From Micrococcus lacusdianchii (GTDB lineage Bacteria; Actinomycetota; Actinomycetes; Actinomycetales; Micrococcaceae), in contig NZ_JAKNUW010000005.1 in NCBI RefSeq assembly GCF_023155805.1, positions 62,001-126,000 of the forward strand: 64,000 nucleotides of DNA, written 5' to 3'. This document shows positions 19,033-27,448 of this stretch, in pieces (within the stretch, counting starts at the first letter, position 1; every line of letters starts with the position of its first letter). The notes below the pieces were generated by a model that saw only the letters and a list, made by a program, of their open reading frames with translations, was not told the origin of the DNA and made no database searches. Position numbers and translations under genes: made by a program.

Positions 19033-20388
19033 ATGGACTGCACCCGTCTCCCCACCCGCCGCTCCCGCCTCGCCGCCGCCGTCGCGAGCGCCGCCGTCGT
19101 CACCGGGCTGCTCGCCCCGGCCGCCGCAGCCGCGGACGCACCCGCCCCCACCGACCCCGAGGTGACCACCGCCGTCGAGGACCTCTCCGCCCCGGCCACG
19201 GCCCAGGAGGAGGCAGCGTGGGATGCCGCCCGGACCGCCTTGGCCGAGCAGACGGACTCCTCCTTCTACTCGGCACCCACGAGCGTGCCCAGCCGTCCCG
19301 GCGTCCTGCTGCGCCAGGAGCCGATGGACTTCTACCTCGACCCCGTGAAGCTCGTCCAGGTGCCCGCCACGGGCACCCGGATCATGTACTCCTCGCAGGA
19401 CGCACAGGGTCGGCCGACCGCTATCACGGGCACGGTCCTCACCCCGACGAAGCCCTGGACCGGCTCGGGCCCGCGGCCCGTGGTCGCCTACGCCGTGGGC
19501 ACCCAGGGCCTGGGTGACCAGTGCGCGCCCTCCCGGACCATGTCCGTGGGCCTCCAGTACGAGGGCGTGGGCATCACCTCGCTGCTGAGCGCCGGGTACA
19601 CCGTGGTGGCCACCGACTACGAGGGCCTCGGCACCGAGGGCACGCACACCTACATGGTGCGGGCGGCCCAGGCGCACGCCGTCCTCGACTCGGTGCGCGC
19701 CGCGCAGGACGTGGAGGGCGCCGACGTGACGGCGACCTCGCCCGTCGCCCTCGCCGGGTACTCCCAGGGCGGCGGCGCCTCCGCGGCCGCCGCCGAGATC
19801 GCCCCGGACTACGCGCCGGAGATCAACCTGAAGGGCGCCTTCGCCGGCGCCCCGCCCGCCGACCTCCACGCCGTGGCGAACCAGCTGGAGGGCAGCCTGT
19901 ACGCCCAGTTCCTGCTCTACGCCATGGCGGGCCACATGGAGGCCTACGACCTGGACCCCACGGACTACCTGAACGAGCGCGGCCGCACGGTCGTCGCCGA
20001 CGCCACGGAGGGCTGCGTGACCGACGTGCTGGAGAACGCGTTCCTCAGGACCGGCGTGCTCACCCGTTCCGGGCTTCCGCTCAGCACCCTCGCGGCCACA
20101 GACCCCACGCTCTCGAAGGTCCTCGCCGAGCAGCGCCTCGGCGCGTCGGGACGCGCCCCGGAGGTCCCGGTCATGATTGCGCACTCCATCGGCGACGACG
20201 TCATCCCCTACTCGGCCGGACGGGGGCTGGGGCACCGGTGGTGCGCCGAGGGCACCCGGGTGCGGTTCGACCCGCTGCCCATGCCCACGCACGTGGGGGG
20301 CCACATCGCGTCCCTGCCCCGTATGGAGCAGTTCGTCTCCGCAACCCTCGCCGACCGCTGGACCCCCGATTCCTGCGGCTGGTTCTGA
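19033..20388 (+). CDS. Secreted lipase (LIP family alpha/beta hydrolase)
   Basis: This 451-residue protein begins with an Arg-rich n-region, a hydrophobic core and an AAAAADAP signal-peptidase-like site near residue 35, so it should be exported. The body resembles the secretory lipase family (PF03583): oxyanion-region YAVGTQGLGDQCAPS, nucleophile Ser244 in GYSQGGG, a likely Asp in HSIGDDVIPY and His in PTHVGGHIA. The substrate is probably an ester of a medium or long chain lipid, from family knowledge only. GAAGGA lies 6 nt before ATG 19033. A CRP-type palindrome sits upstream and a 14-bp hairpin follows. Confidence 0.88.
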   Translation: MDCTRLPTRRSRLAAAVASAAVVTGLLAPAAAAADAPAPTDPEVTTAVEDLSAPATAQEEAAWDAARTALAEQTDSSFYSAPTSVPSRPGVLLRQEPMDFYLDPVKLVQVPATGTRIMYSSQDAQGRPTAITGTVLTPTKPWTGSGPRPVVAYAVGTQGLGDQCAPSRTMSVGLQYEGVGITSLLSAGYTVVATDYEGLGTEGTHTYMVRAAQAHAVLDSVRAAQDVEGADVTATSPVALAGYSQGGGASAAAAEIAPDYAPEINLKGAFAGAPPADLHAVANQLEGSLYAQFLLYAMAGHMEAYDLDPTDYLNERGRTVVADATEGCVTDVLENAFLRTGVLTRSGLPLSTLAATDPTLSKVLAEQRLGASGRAPEVPVMIAHSIGDDVIPYSAGRGLGHRWCAEGTRVRFDPLPMPTHVGGHIASLPRMEQFVSATLADRWTPDSCGWF

Positions 20389-20398
20389 CACACACCGT

Positions 20399-20434
20399 CA
20401 CGCAGGCGCGGCCACGGGTCGCCGCGCCTGCGTG
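20399..20434 (+). terminator. Terminator after the lipase gene
   Basis: A perfect 14-bp stem (20399-20412 with 20421-20434) and 8-nt loop begin 10 nt after the lipase stop. It separates the lipase from the methionine operon leader. Confidence 0.8.
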
Positions 20435-20530
20435 CGGGCGGGTCATGACTCCGTCCCGGCCCGCATGACGCTCACCCGCGCCGCGGACTGGACTCCTCCG
20501 GCCTCCACCGCCTCAGATGGTCCCATCACA

Positions 20531-20640
20531 CCATCCAGAGCGGCCGAGAGACCTGGCTCCACGACGCCGCGGCAACCCCCCGTCCCCCCGCCTGAGCGAG
20601 GGGACGGGCACGGTGCTCCCGCCAGGACCGATGGAGGAGC
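20531..20640 (+). promoter_or_regulatory. SAM riboswitch (S-box superfamily) leading the methionine operon
   Basis: The leader carries the S-box core in order: CAGAGCGGCCGAGAGACCTGG, then GCTC, GACGCC and GCGGCAACC, the conserved SAM-binding framework. A GTCCCC/GGGGAC hairpin follows (about 20582-20606). A closing P1 stem pairs CCATC (20531-20535) with GATGG (20630-20634). The 3' strand of P1 shares its last two bases with the GGAGG ribosome binding site of metY (20633-20637), so SAM binding should block translation initiation. SAM-I and SAM-IV layouts are not separable by eye. No promoter is convincingly visible upstream. Confidence 0.8.
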
Positions 20641-20642
20641 GC

Positions 20643-21923
20643 ATGCATCACCCTGCCACCCAGCAGATCCACGCGGGATACGTACCGGAGGGGCCCCACC
20701 ACCCGGTGGCCGTGCCCCTGCACCAGACGACGGCCTACCGGTTTCCGGACCACGCCACCGCCGTCGCCCTCTTCCGGCAGGAGGCCCCCGGGTTCACCTA
20801 CAGCCGGACGGGCAACCCCACCGTCGCCGTGTTCGAGACCCGGCTCGCGGCTGCGGAGGGGGGCGTCGGCGCCGTGGGGACGGCCAGTGGCCAGTCCGCA
20901 GTGGCCCTGTCCCTGTTGGCCCTGCTCCCCTCCGGGACGCACCTGGTGGCCTCGAACCAGCTGTACGGCGGGACGGTGGACCTTCTGACGGACACCTTCG
21001 GGGACCTGGGTATCGCGGTGACGTTCGTGGACCCCGCGGACCCCGGGGCCTGGGCCGTGGCCGTCCGGCCGGAGACCCGCGCCTTCTTCCTCGAGGCCGT
21101 CACGAATCCGCTGGCCACCCTGCCCGACCTGCGGGCGCTGGCGGACGTGGCGCACACGGCGGGCGTACCCGTGGTGGTGGACGCCACCCTCGCCACCCCC
21201 GCCCTGTACCGGCCGCTCGAGCACGGCGCGGACGTGGTGGTCCATTCAGCGACGAAGTTCCTCGGCGGGCACGGAGCCGCCCTCGGCGGCGCGATCGTGG
21301 ACGGCGGCACGTTCGACTACGGGGCGGACCCGGAGCGGTGGCCCCGGCTCGCCCGGCCGCAGGCCCGCTTCGGGGGGCGGTCCCTCGTGGAGCGCCACGG
21401 GCGCTCGGCCTACCTCGCCCTGGTCCGTGCCCGGTTCCTGCACGATCTGGGCCCGTCCCTGGCCCCGGCGAGCGCGGCGCACTTCCTGCAGGGGCTGGAG
21501 ACCCTCGAACTGCGCATGGCCCGGCACACGGCCTCCGCGCTGACCGTGGCTGAGCACCTCGCCGCCCATCCGGCCGTGTCCCGCGTGCACCACCCGGGCC
21601 TGCCGGGGCATCCGAGCGACGGTGTCGCCGCGCGCGACTTCCCCCGCGGCACCGGATCCGTGTTCTCCTTCGACCTCGCCGCCGGCCCCGACGCCGTGGG
21701 GCCCTTCCTCGACGCCCTGGAGCTGTTCCAGCTCGTGGCCAACGTGGGGGACGCCCGCTCCCTCGCCTGCCACCCGGCCACCATGACCCACTGTCGGCTC
21801 AGCCCGGAGCAGCGCACGGCCGCGGGCATCGCCGACACCACCATCCGGCTCTCCGTGGGACTGGAGGACCCGGCGGACCTGATCGAGGACCTGGACCGGG
21901 CCCTGGCCGGGGCGGTGCGCTGA
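20643..21923 (+). CDS. metY: O-acetylhomoserine sulfhydrylase (PLP, Cys/Met family)
   Basis: This PLP enzyme makes homocysteine by adding sulfide to O-acetylhomoserine. It has 426 residues, close to the MetY length and longer than most MetB. PLP Lys205 is in [11 protein letters not shown], with SRTGNPT, YGGT and the late [14 protein letters not shown] segment characteristic of MetY. The start at ATG 20643 is fixed by GGAGG 5 nt upstream and by the leader; the longer open frame from 20517 would translate the riboswitch. It is the first gene of a four-gene methionine operon. Confidence 0.9.
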   Translation: MHHPATQQIHAGYVPEGPHHPVAVPLHQTTAYRFPDHATAVALFRQEAPGFTYSRTGNPTVAVFETRLAAAEGGVGAVGTASGQSAVALSLLALLPSGTHLVASNQLYGGTVDLLTDTFGDLGIAVTFVDPADPGAWAVAVRPETRAFFLEAVTNPLATLPDLRALADVAHTAGVPVVVDATLATPALYRPLEHGADVVVHSATKFLGGHGAALGGAIVDGGTFDYGADPERWPRLARPQARFGGRSLVERHGRSAYLALVRARFLHDLGPSLAPASAAHFLQGLETLELRMARHTASALTVAEHLAAHPAVSRVHHPGLPGHPSDGVAARDFPRGTGSVFSFDLAAGPDAVGPFLDALELFQLVANVGDARSLACHPATMTHCRLSPEQRTAAGIADTTIRLSVGLEDPADLIEDLDRALAGAVR

Positions 21924-21924
21924 G

Positions 21925-23130
21925 ATGCCCGCCTCCGACGTCGTCCTCGCCCCGCCGCGCGCCCGCGGCTTCACCACGACAGCGGTGCATGCCGGCCAGG
22001 AGCCGGACCCCCTCACGGGGGCGGTGGTGCCGCCGATCTACCAGACCAGCACGTTCGTGCAGGACGGGGTGAACGTCCTGCGTGCCGGTCACGAGTACAG
22101 CCGCGGGTCCAACCCCACCCGCAACGGCCTCGAGACGCAGCTGGCCGCGCTCGAGGGCGGGCACCACGCCTTCGCGTTCGCCTCGGGGCTCGCGGCGGAG
22201 GACGCGCTGCTGCGGGCCGTCCTGCGCCCGGGGGACCACCTTGTGCTCGGCGCGGACGGCTACGGCGGGACGAACCGCCTGGTGAACACGGTGTTCGGCG
22301 CGTGGGGCGTGGAGAACACCCCCGTGGACATCACCGACCCGGCGGCGGTCGCGGCCGCGGTGCGCCCCGGCGTCACGGCGGTCCTGTGGGTGGAGACCCC
22401 GTCCAACCCGCTGCTGGACATCGCGGACCTCACGGCCTGGGCGGAGATCGCCCACGCCGCCGGGGCGCTGCTGGTGGTGGACAACACGTTCGCCTCGCCG
22501 TACCTGCAGCGGCCCCTGGCTCTGGGAGCGGACGCGGTGGTGCACTCCACCACGAAGTACATCGGCGGACACTCGGACGTGCTCGGCGGCGCCGTGGTGG
22601 TGGCCGACCGGGAGCACCGCGGCGTCCCGCTGGAGGAGGCCGTGGGCCACCAGCAGTTCGCTGCGGGGGCCGTGGCCGGACCGCAGGACTCCTACCTGGC
22701 GGCACGCGGGCTCAAGACCCTGAGCCTGCGCATGGACCGGCACCAGGCGAACGCCGCCCGGCTGGCCGAGTGGCTCCAGGGACGGCCCGAGATCGCCCGG
22801 GTCCTCTACCCGGGGCTGCCCGACCACCCGGGCCACGCGCTGGCGGCCCGGCAGATGGACGGCTTCGGCGGCGTCGTCTCCGTGCGGCTGGCCGGCGGCG
22901 AGCCGGCGGCGCGCGCCTTCGCGGAGGCCACCGAGCTGTTCGCACTGTCCGTCAGCCTCGGCGGCGTCGAGTCCCTGATCTGCCACTCGTGCGAGATGAC
23001 GCACGCCTCCGTGCGGGGCACGCCCCTGGCGGTCCCCCGCGACCTGGTCCGCCTCTCCGTCGGCATCGAGGACGTCGCCGACCTCGAGGAGGACCTGGCG
23101 GCGGCGCTCGAGCGCGCCGCGCCTCGATGA
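21925..23130 (+). CDS. metB: Cystathionine gamma-synthase
   Basis: This PLP enzyme joins an activated homoserine with cysteine to cystathionine; the family can also show gamma-lyase activity. It has 401 residues with PLP Lys211 in HSTTKYIGGHSDVLGG, the substrate loop EYSRGSNPTR and the SLGGVESLICHSCEMTH segment. The order HAGQEPDPLTGAVVPPIYQTSTF matches actinobacterial MetB. The ATG is one base beyond the metY TGA, so translation is probably coupled. Having both MetY and MetB gives direct sulfhydrylation and trans-sulfuration from the same promoter. Confidence 0.88.
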   Translation: MPASDVVLAPPRARGFTTTAVHAGQEPDPLTGAVVPPIYQTSTFVQDGVNVLRAGHEYSRGSNPTRNGLETQLAALEGGHHAFAFASGLAAEDALLRAVLRPGDHLVLGADGYGGTNRLVNTVFGAWGVENTPVDITDPAAVAAAVRPGVTAVLWVETPSNPLLDIADLTAWAEIAHAAGALLVVDNTFASPYLQRPLALGADAVVHSTTKYIGGHSDVLGGAVVVADREHRGVPLEEAVGHQQFAAGAVAGPQDSYLAARGLKTLSLRMDRHQANAARLAEWLQGRPEIARVLYPGLPDHPGHALAARQMDGFGGVVSVRLAGGEPAARAFAEATELFALSVSLGGVESLICHSCEMTHASVRGTPLAVPRDLVRLSVGIEDVADLEEDLAAALERAAPR

Positions 23131-23173
23131 CGCCTCGCCCCCTGCCCCTGCCCCCTCCCCCGATGAGGACCCC

Positions 23174-24193
23174 ATGACCCGGACCCCCGCCCCGGACGCC
23201 GTCGCGTTCGAGATCACCACGACCCCCTTCGACGAGCACTACCGCCCCTCGGCCACCTCCCGCAGCACCACGAACTTCGCCAACCTCGCCCGCGGGGAGG
23301 ACCGCGAGGAGAACCTGCGGGCCGTGCTCGCGATGATCGGCCGCCGCTTCGACGAGCTGACCCGCGGGGACGCCCCGCCCTCGGACCGGCACCGGGTGAC
23401 GCTGGAGATCGTCTCCGCGGACCTGTGCTTCACGGCCGACGGCGAGGACGTGCGGTTCCCGATGTTCGAGATGCTCGCCTCCCGGGTCCACGACGCCGTC
23501 ACCGGCTCGGACGTGGAGGGGGTCGTGGGCCACAACTTCTCCTCCTACCTGCGCGACCACGACTTCAGCGTGCTCCTGCCCCGGCACACGGCCAGCGGCG
23601 CGCCGGGCGATGTCCCGGACGGGTTCGGCGAGCTCCACGGCGCGCTGTTCCGGCGCCTCCTGGAGTCCGAGGCGTACCGCTCCCGCTTCACCACGGACCC
23701 GGTGATCTGCCTCAGCGTCTCCTCCAGCCGCACCTACACCCGGGGCACGCACCGCCACCCCGTCCTGGGGGTCGAGTACCACCAGGACGCCCCCTCCCGC
23801 ACCGACGACTACTTCGCCCGGATGGGGCTGTCCGTGCGGCACTTCATGCCGGACGGCGCCGTCGCCCCGCTCTCCCTGTACCACTCCGGCGACCTGGAGG
23901 CCCAGCACACCGACGTCGCGCTGACCAGCCTGATCGCCACGATGGAGACGTTCCAGCGGATCTACCGGCCGGAGATCTACCACGCCACCACGCCCGCCGG
24001 GACCACGTTCCGCCCGAGCCTGGAGAACCCGGACCACACGGTCCCCCCGATCTCCTACGACCGCGTGGAGCGCACGGACCTGGCCCGCGAGCAGGGCCGG
24101 TACGCCGAGGAGCACCTGATGACCCCCCACGCGGACCTGCTGCGGCAGTGGGCCGCGGCCGCGCCGTCGACCGATCGAGAGGACGCCCGATGA
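23174..24193 (+). CDS. mesX: DUF1852 protein, MesX partner of methionine synthase MesD
   Basis: This 339-residue protein matches DUF1852 (PF08908), for example NFANLARGEDREENL, HNFSSYLRDHDFSVLLPRH and GVEYHQD. Published genetics on aerobic bacteria show that DUF1852 proteins, named MesX, are needed with oxygen for MesD to make methionine. No reaction has been assigned; conserved His and Asp residues could bind a metal, which is my speculation. The last codons overlap the mesD ATG by 4 bp. It lies 43 bp after metB in the SAM-controlled operon. Confidence 0.86.
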   Translation: MTRTPAPDAVAFEITTTPFDEHYRPSATSRSTTNFANLARGEDREENLRAVLAMIGRRFDELTRGDAPPSDRHRVTLEIVSADLCFTADGEDVRFPMFEMLASRVHDAVTGSDVEGVVGHNFSSYLRDHDFSVLLPRHTASGAPGDVPDGFGELHGALFRRLLESEAYRSRFTTDPVICLSVSSSRTYTRGTHRHPVLGVEYHQDAPSRTDDYFARMGLSVRHFMPDGAVAPLSLYHSGDLEAQHTDVALTSLIATMETFQRIYRPEIYHATTPAGTTFRPSLENPDHTVPPISYDRVERTDLAREQGRYAEEHLMTPHADLLRQWAAAAPSTDREDAR

Positions 24194-25215
24194 CCACGCT
24201 CCTGCCCACCACCCTCGTCGGCAGCCTGCCCAAGCCCTCCTGGCTCGCCCAGGAGGAGTCCCTGTGGGCGCCCTGGAAGCTCAGCGGGGACGAGCTGCAG
24301 GAGGGGCGCCACGACGCCCTCGCCCTGGCCGTGGCGGACCAGCTGCGGGCCGGCGTGGACCTCGTGTGCGACGGCGAGCAGACCCGCCGCCACTTCGTCA
24401 CCACGTTCATCGAGCACCTCGGGGGCGTCGACTTCGAGCGCCGCGAGACGGTGCGCATCCGCGACCGCTACGACGCGGAGGTGCCCACCGTCGTCGACGC
24501 CGTGCACCGCGAGCGGCCCGTGTTCGTCGAGGACGCGAAGGTCCTGCGCGGCCTCACCGACCGGCCCGTGAAGTGGACCCTGCCCGGCCCGATGACCATG
24601 ATCGACACGCTGGCCGACCGCCACTACGGCAGCCGCGAGGAGCTGGCCTGGGAGTTCGCCGCGATCCTCAACGCGGAGGCCCGCGAGCTCGAGGCTGCGG
24701 GCGTGGACGTGATCCAGTTCGACGAGCCGGCGTTCAACGTGTTCGCCGACGACGTCCGGGCCTGGGGCGTGGCCGCCCTCGAGCGCGCCGCCGAGGGGCT
24801 GGGCTGCACCACGGCCGTGCACATCTGCTACGGCTACGGCATCGAGGCCAACACCGCGTGGAAGGCGACGCTGGGCGAGGAGTGGCGGCAGTACGAGGAC
24901 GTGTTCCCGCTGCTCCAGCGCTCGTCGATCGACATGGTCTCCCTCGAGCGGCACAACTCGCGCGTGCCCGCCGAGCTGATCGGCCTGCTGCGCGGCAAGA
25001 CCGTGATGGTCGGGGCGATCGACGTGGCCTCCCGGACGGTGGAGACGCCCCAGGAGGTGGCGGCCACACTGCGCGAGGCCCTCGACCACGTGGACCCGGA
25101 CCGGCTGGTGGCGAGCACGAACTGCGGCATGGCGCCGCTGCCGCGCGCGCTCGCCCGCGCCAAGACCGAGGCGCTGGTGCAGGGTGCGCGGATCGTGCGG
25201 GAGGAGCTGGCCTGA
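24190..25215 (+). CDS. mesD: Folate-independent core methionine synthase MesD
   Basis: This 341-residue protein is a catalytic-domain-only relative of MetE, lacking the N-terminal folate-binding half (full MetE has about 750 residues). The zinc and homocysteine-site motifs are present: His211 and Cys213 in VHICYGYG, an Asp/Glu pair in IQFDEP, SLERHNS and Cys312 in STNCGMAPLP. The neighbour mesX identifies it as the MesD family, which needs neither methyl-folate nor cobalamin but needs oxygen; its methyl donor is unknown. It starts inside the mesX stop (ATGA) and ends the operon at a convergent hairpin. Confidence 0.86.
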   Translation: MTTLLPTTLVGSLPKPSWLAQEESLWAPWKLSGDELQEGRHDALALAVADQLRAGVDLVCDGEQTRRHFVTTFIEHLGGVDFERRETVRIRDRYDAEVPTVVDAVHRERPVFVEDAKVLRGLTDRPVKWTLPGPMTMIDTLADRHYGSREELAWEFAAILNAEARELEAAGVDVIQFDEPAFNVFADDVRAWGVAALERAAEGLGCTTAVHICYGYGIEANTAWKATLGEEWRQYEDVFPLLQRSSIDMVSLERHNSRVPAELIGLLRGKTVMVGAIDVASRTVETPQEVAATLREALDHVDPDRLVASTNCGMAPLPRALARAKTEALVQGARIVREELA

Positions 25216-25231
25216 GACCGGCCCCGGGCCC

Positions 25232-25256
25232 GACGCCGGCTCACGCGGCCGGCGTC
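25232..25256. terminator. Convergent terminator between mesD and the SpoU gene
   Basis: GACGCCGGC (25232-25240) pairs with GCCGGCGTC (25248-25256) across a 7-nt loop; two more flanking bases can pair on each side. Confidence 0.6.
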
Positions 25257-25274
25257 GGCTCACGCGGCCGGCGT
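25237..25274. repeat. 19-bp tandem duplication over the SpoU stop codon
   Basis: The unit CGGCTCACGCGGCCGGCGT occurs twice in a row (25237-25255, 25256-25274). The second copy holds the TGA and last codons of the methylase gene, and the first copy repeats that stop just downstream. Confidence 0.85.
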
Positions 25275-25868
25275 CGGGCCGCCGTGCTGCCGGATCCAGG
25301 CGTGCATCGCGATCCCGGCCGCCACGCCGGCGTTGATCGACCGGGTGGAGCCGTACTGCGCGATGGACAGCACGGCCTGGCTCGCGGCGCGGACCTCCTC
25401 GGACAGGCCTGGGCCCTCCTGGCCGAACACCAGGACGCACGCCCGCGGTAAGTCGAACGTCTCCACGGGCACCGACTCGGGGAACAGGTCCACGCCGAGC
25501 ACGGGCAGGCCCTCGCCTGCCGCCCACTCCGTGAACGCCGCCACCGTCTCGTGGTGGCGCACGTGCAGGTAGCGGTCGGTGACCATGGCGCCGCGCCGGT
25601 TCCAGCGCCGCCTCCCGATGATGTGCACCCCGGCGGCGTTGAACGCGTTGGCGGTGCGCACCACGGTGCCGATGTTCAGGTCGTGCTGCCAGTTCTCGAT
25701 GGCCACGTGGAACGGGTGCCGCGTGCGGTCCAGGTCCGCGACGATCGCCTCGAGCGACCAGTACCGGTACCGGTCCACCACGTTGCGGCGGTCGCCGTCG
25801 CGCAGCAGGTCCGGGTCGTACCGGTCGTCCCGCGGCCACGGGCCCTCCCACGGCCCCACCCCGACCAC
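25260..25868 (-). CDS. SpoU/TrmH family RNA 2'-O-methyltransferase
   Basis: This is a SPOUT methyltransferase that methylates ribose 2'-OH in tRNA or rRNA using SAM. The three SpoU motifs are visible: NIGTVVRTANAFNAAG, LVFGQEGPGLSEE and SINAGVAAGIAMHAW. The substrate RNA is not deducible. The start is uncertain: GTG 25868 gives about 202 residues; GTG 25967 would overlap the upstream gene, and a CTG at 25937 would overlap its stop. None has a good ribosome binding site, so coupling to the upstream gene is likely. The 3' end is duplicated (see the tandem repeat). Confidence 0.85.
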   Translation of the reverse strand: MVGVGPWEGPWPRDDRYDPDLLRDGDRRNVVDRYRYWSLEAIVADLDRTRHPFHVAIENWQHDLNIGTVVRTANAFNAAGVHIIGRRRWNRRGAMVTDRYLHVRHHETVAAFTEWAAGEGLPVLGVDLFPESVPVETFDLPRACVLVFGQEGPGLSEEVRAASQAVLSIAQYGSTRSINAGVAAGIAMHAWIRQHGGPTPAA

Positions 25869-25933
25869 GCGCCCGGCCGCCCCGGCGTCGGAGGGCGGGG
25901 CGGCGTCGTCGTGGGAGCCGGCGGCGGGCTCGC

Positions 25934-26293
25934 TCAGCGGCGGCCGTCCCGGTCGACGGCGGCCCACGCCGCGCCCGCAGAGGCGGCGGCCACGGAGAGG
26001 ACCGCGGGCCACGCGCCGATCTTCTTGGCCAGTGGGTGGGAGGCGCCGAAGCCGCCCAGGTACAGCGCGCCGAGGCCGGCGGCGACGCCGGGGCCGCCCT
26101 TGGCCAGCCACGTGCGGCCCGCGTACAGGCCGGCCGCGGCGAGGACGGCACCGCCGAGCGGGCGGATGCCGGTCTCGCGGGCGGTGAGGTAGCCGCCGAT
26201 CAGCCCGAGGGCGGCGATCGGGGCGGTGGTGACGGCGTCGGCGGGCAGGAGGGTCCTGCCGTCGCGGACGAGGGTGTTCGAGGAGTCGCTCAT
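25934..26293 (-). CDS. Small membrane protein, unknown function
   Basis: This 119-residue protein is rich in Gly and Ala with three or four short hydrophobic segments (about 23-36, 45-59, 66-84, 95-111) and charged ends, so it is probably membrane embedded. No motif is recognised. It starts at ATG 26293 close to the divergent corA gene and runs into the SpoU gene, suggesting co-transcription. Codon use matches neighbours, which supports coding. Confidence 0.65.
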   Translation of the reverse strand: MSDSSNTLVRDGRTLLPADAVTTAPIAALGLIGGYLTARETGIRPLGGAVLAAAGLYAGRTWLAKGGPGVAAGLGALYLGGFGASHPLAKKIGAWPAVLSVAAASAGAAWAAVDRDGRR

Positions 26294-26367
26294 GTCCCCA
26301 CCGTACGGCGGGAGGCGGGCGGATGCCCACGTCGGCCGACGGTGTCACCGCGGGGGAGAATGGCGCG

Positions 26368-27444
26368 GTGACACTGATCGACAACGCCGTGTACGTGGCC
26401 GGCCGCCGCGTCTACGCCCCCACCAGCCTGTCCGAGACGTGGGACGCCATCGAGCGCACCGGCGGCATGGCCTGGCTGGGCCTGTACCGCCCCCACCCGG
26501 ACGAGCTCCAGGAGGTGGCGGATGAGCTGCCGCTGCACCCCCTCGCCGTCGAGGACGCCCTGACCCCCGGTCAGCGCGCCAAGCTCGAGCGCTACGGGGA
26601 CGACTGGTTCATGGTGCTGCACCCGGCCCGGTACATCGACGCCACCGAGACCGTGGAGTTCGGCGAGCTGGACGTGTTCACCGGCGAGGACTACCTGGTC
26701 ACGGTGCGCCATGCCGAGGAGCCGGACCTGGCCGCCATCCGCACCCGCCTGGAGCAGAGGCACCCGGACCGCCTGGCCCAGGGGCCGGCCCAGGTGGCCT
26801 TCGAGATCCTGGACCGCGTGGTGGACGACTACGTCCCGGTGGCCGAGGGCCTCGAGCAGGACATCCGCGAGATCGAGGACCAGATCTTCTCCGGGGACTC
26901 CTCCGTGTCCCGCCGCATCTACGAGCTCTCCCGCGAGGTGATCGGCTTCGAGCGCGCCACCCGGCCGCTGCCGCGCATGCTCGAGCAGCTGCAGGAGGCC
27001 GCTCGTGACCGCCTCAGCGAGGCCTCCAACGGGTCCCACGCCGTGGGCGAGGACGTCCCCGAGCCGGAGCCGGAGGACGTGCAGGAGCGGGCGGAGCTCG
27101 TGGAGAGCCTGCGTGCCCTGCGGGACATCCACGACCACGCCGTCCAGATCACCGACCGCGTGACCACCATGCGCACCATGCTGGAGAACGCCCTCGAGCT
27201 GGACTCCACCCTGGCCTCCAAGCGCCTGGCGGAGCAGTCGATCGAGCAGAACGACCAGGTGAAGAAGATCTCCTCCTGGGCGGCCATCATCTTCGCCCCG
27301 CAGCTGATCGGCTCGATCTACGGCATGAACTTCGAGCGCATGCCGGAGCTGCACTGGGCGTTCGGCTATCCCATGGCCCTCGGGCTCATGCTGGCCGTCG
27401 CCCTGGTGCTCTACACGCTGTTCAAGCGGGCGGACTGGCTCTGA
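26368..27444 (+). CDS. corA: CorA-type magnesium/cobalt transporter
   Basis: This is a pentameric divalent-cation channel of about 358 residues. The large N-terminal cytoplasmic domain includes LAVEDALTPGQRAKLERYGD and VTVRHAE. The C-terminus has two membrane helices with the signature GMNF in IGSIYGMNFERMPEL, and ends in a basic FKRADWL tail. I chose GTG 26368 (IDNAVYVxGRRV start common in actinobacterial CorA, with GGGGGAGA upstream); an ATG at 26323 is also possible. An acidic Pro/Glu insertion near residues 224-240 is a variable region. It is convergent with pyrE. Confidence 0.92.
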   Translation: MTLIDNAVYVAGRRVYAPTSLSETWDAIERTGGMAWLGLYRPHPDELQEVADELPLHPLAVEDALTPGQRAKLERYGDDWFMVLHPARYIDATETVEFGELDVFTGEDYLVTVRHAEEPDLAAIRTRLEQRHPDRLAQGPAQVAFEILDRVVDDYVPVAEGLEQDIREIEDQIFSGDSSVSRRIYELSREVIGFERATRPLPRMLEQLQEAARDRLSEASNGSHAVGEDVPEPEPEDVQERAELVESLRALRDIHDHAVQITDRVTTMRTMLENALELDSTLASKRLAEQSIEQNDQVKKISSWAAIIFAPQLIGSIYGMNFERMPELHWAFGYPMALGLMLAVALVLYTLFKRADWL

Positions 27445-27448
27445 GCGC

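Noticed and set aside
25934-25967. CTG or GTG starts extending the SpoU gene into the upstream gene
   Set aside because: No ribosome site supports them and the extra residues are outside the SpoU fold. Not excluded, so noted as alternatives.
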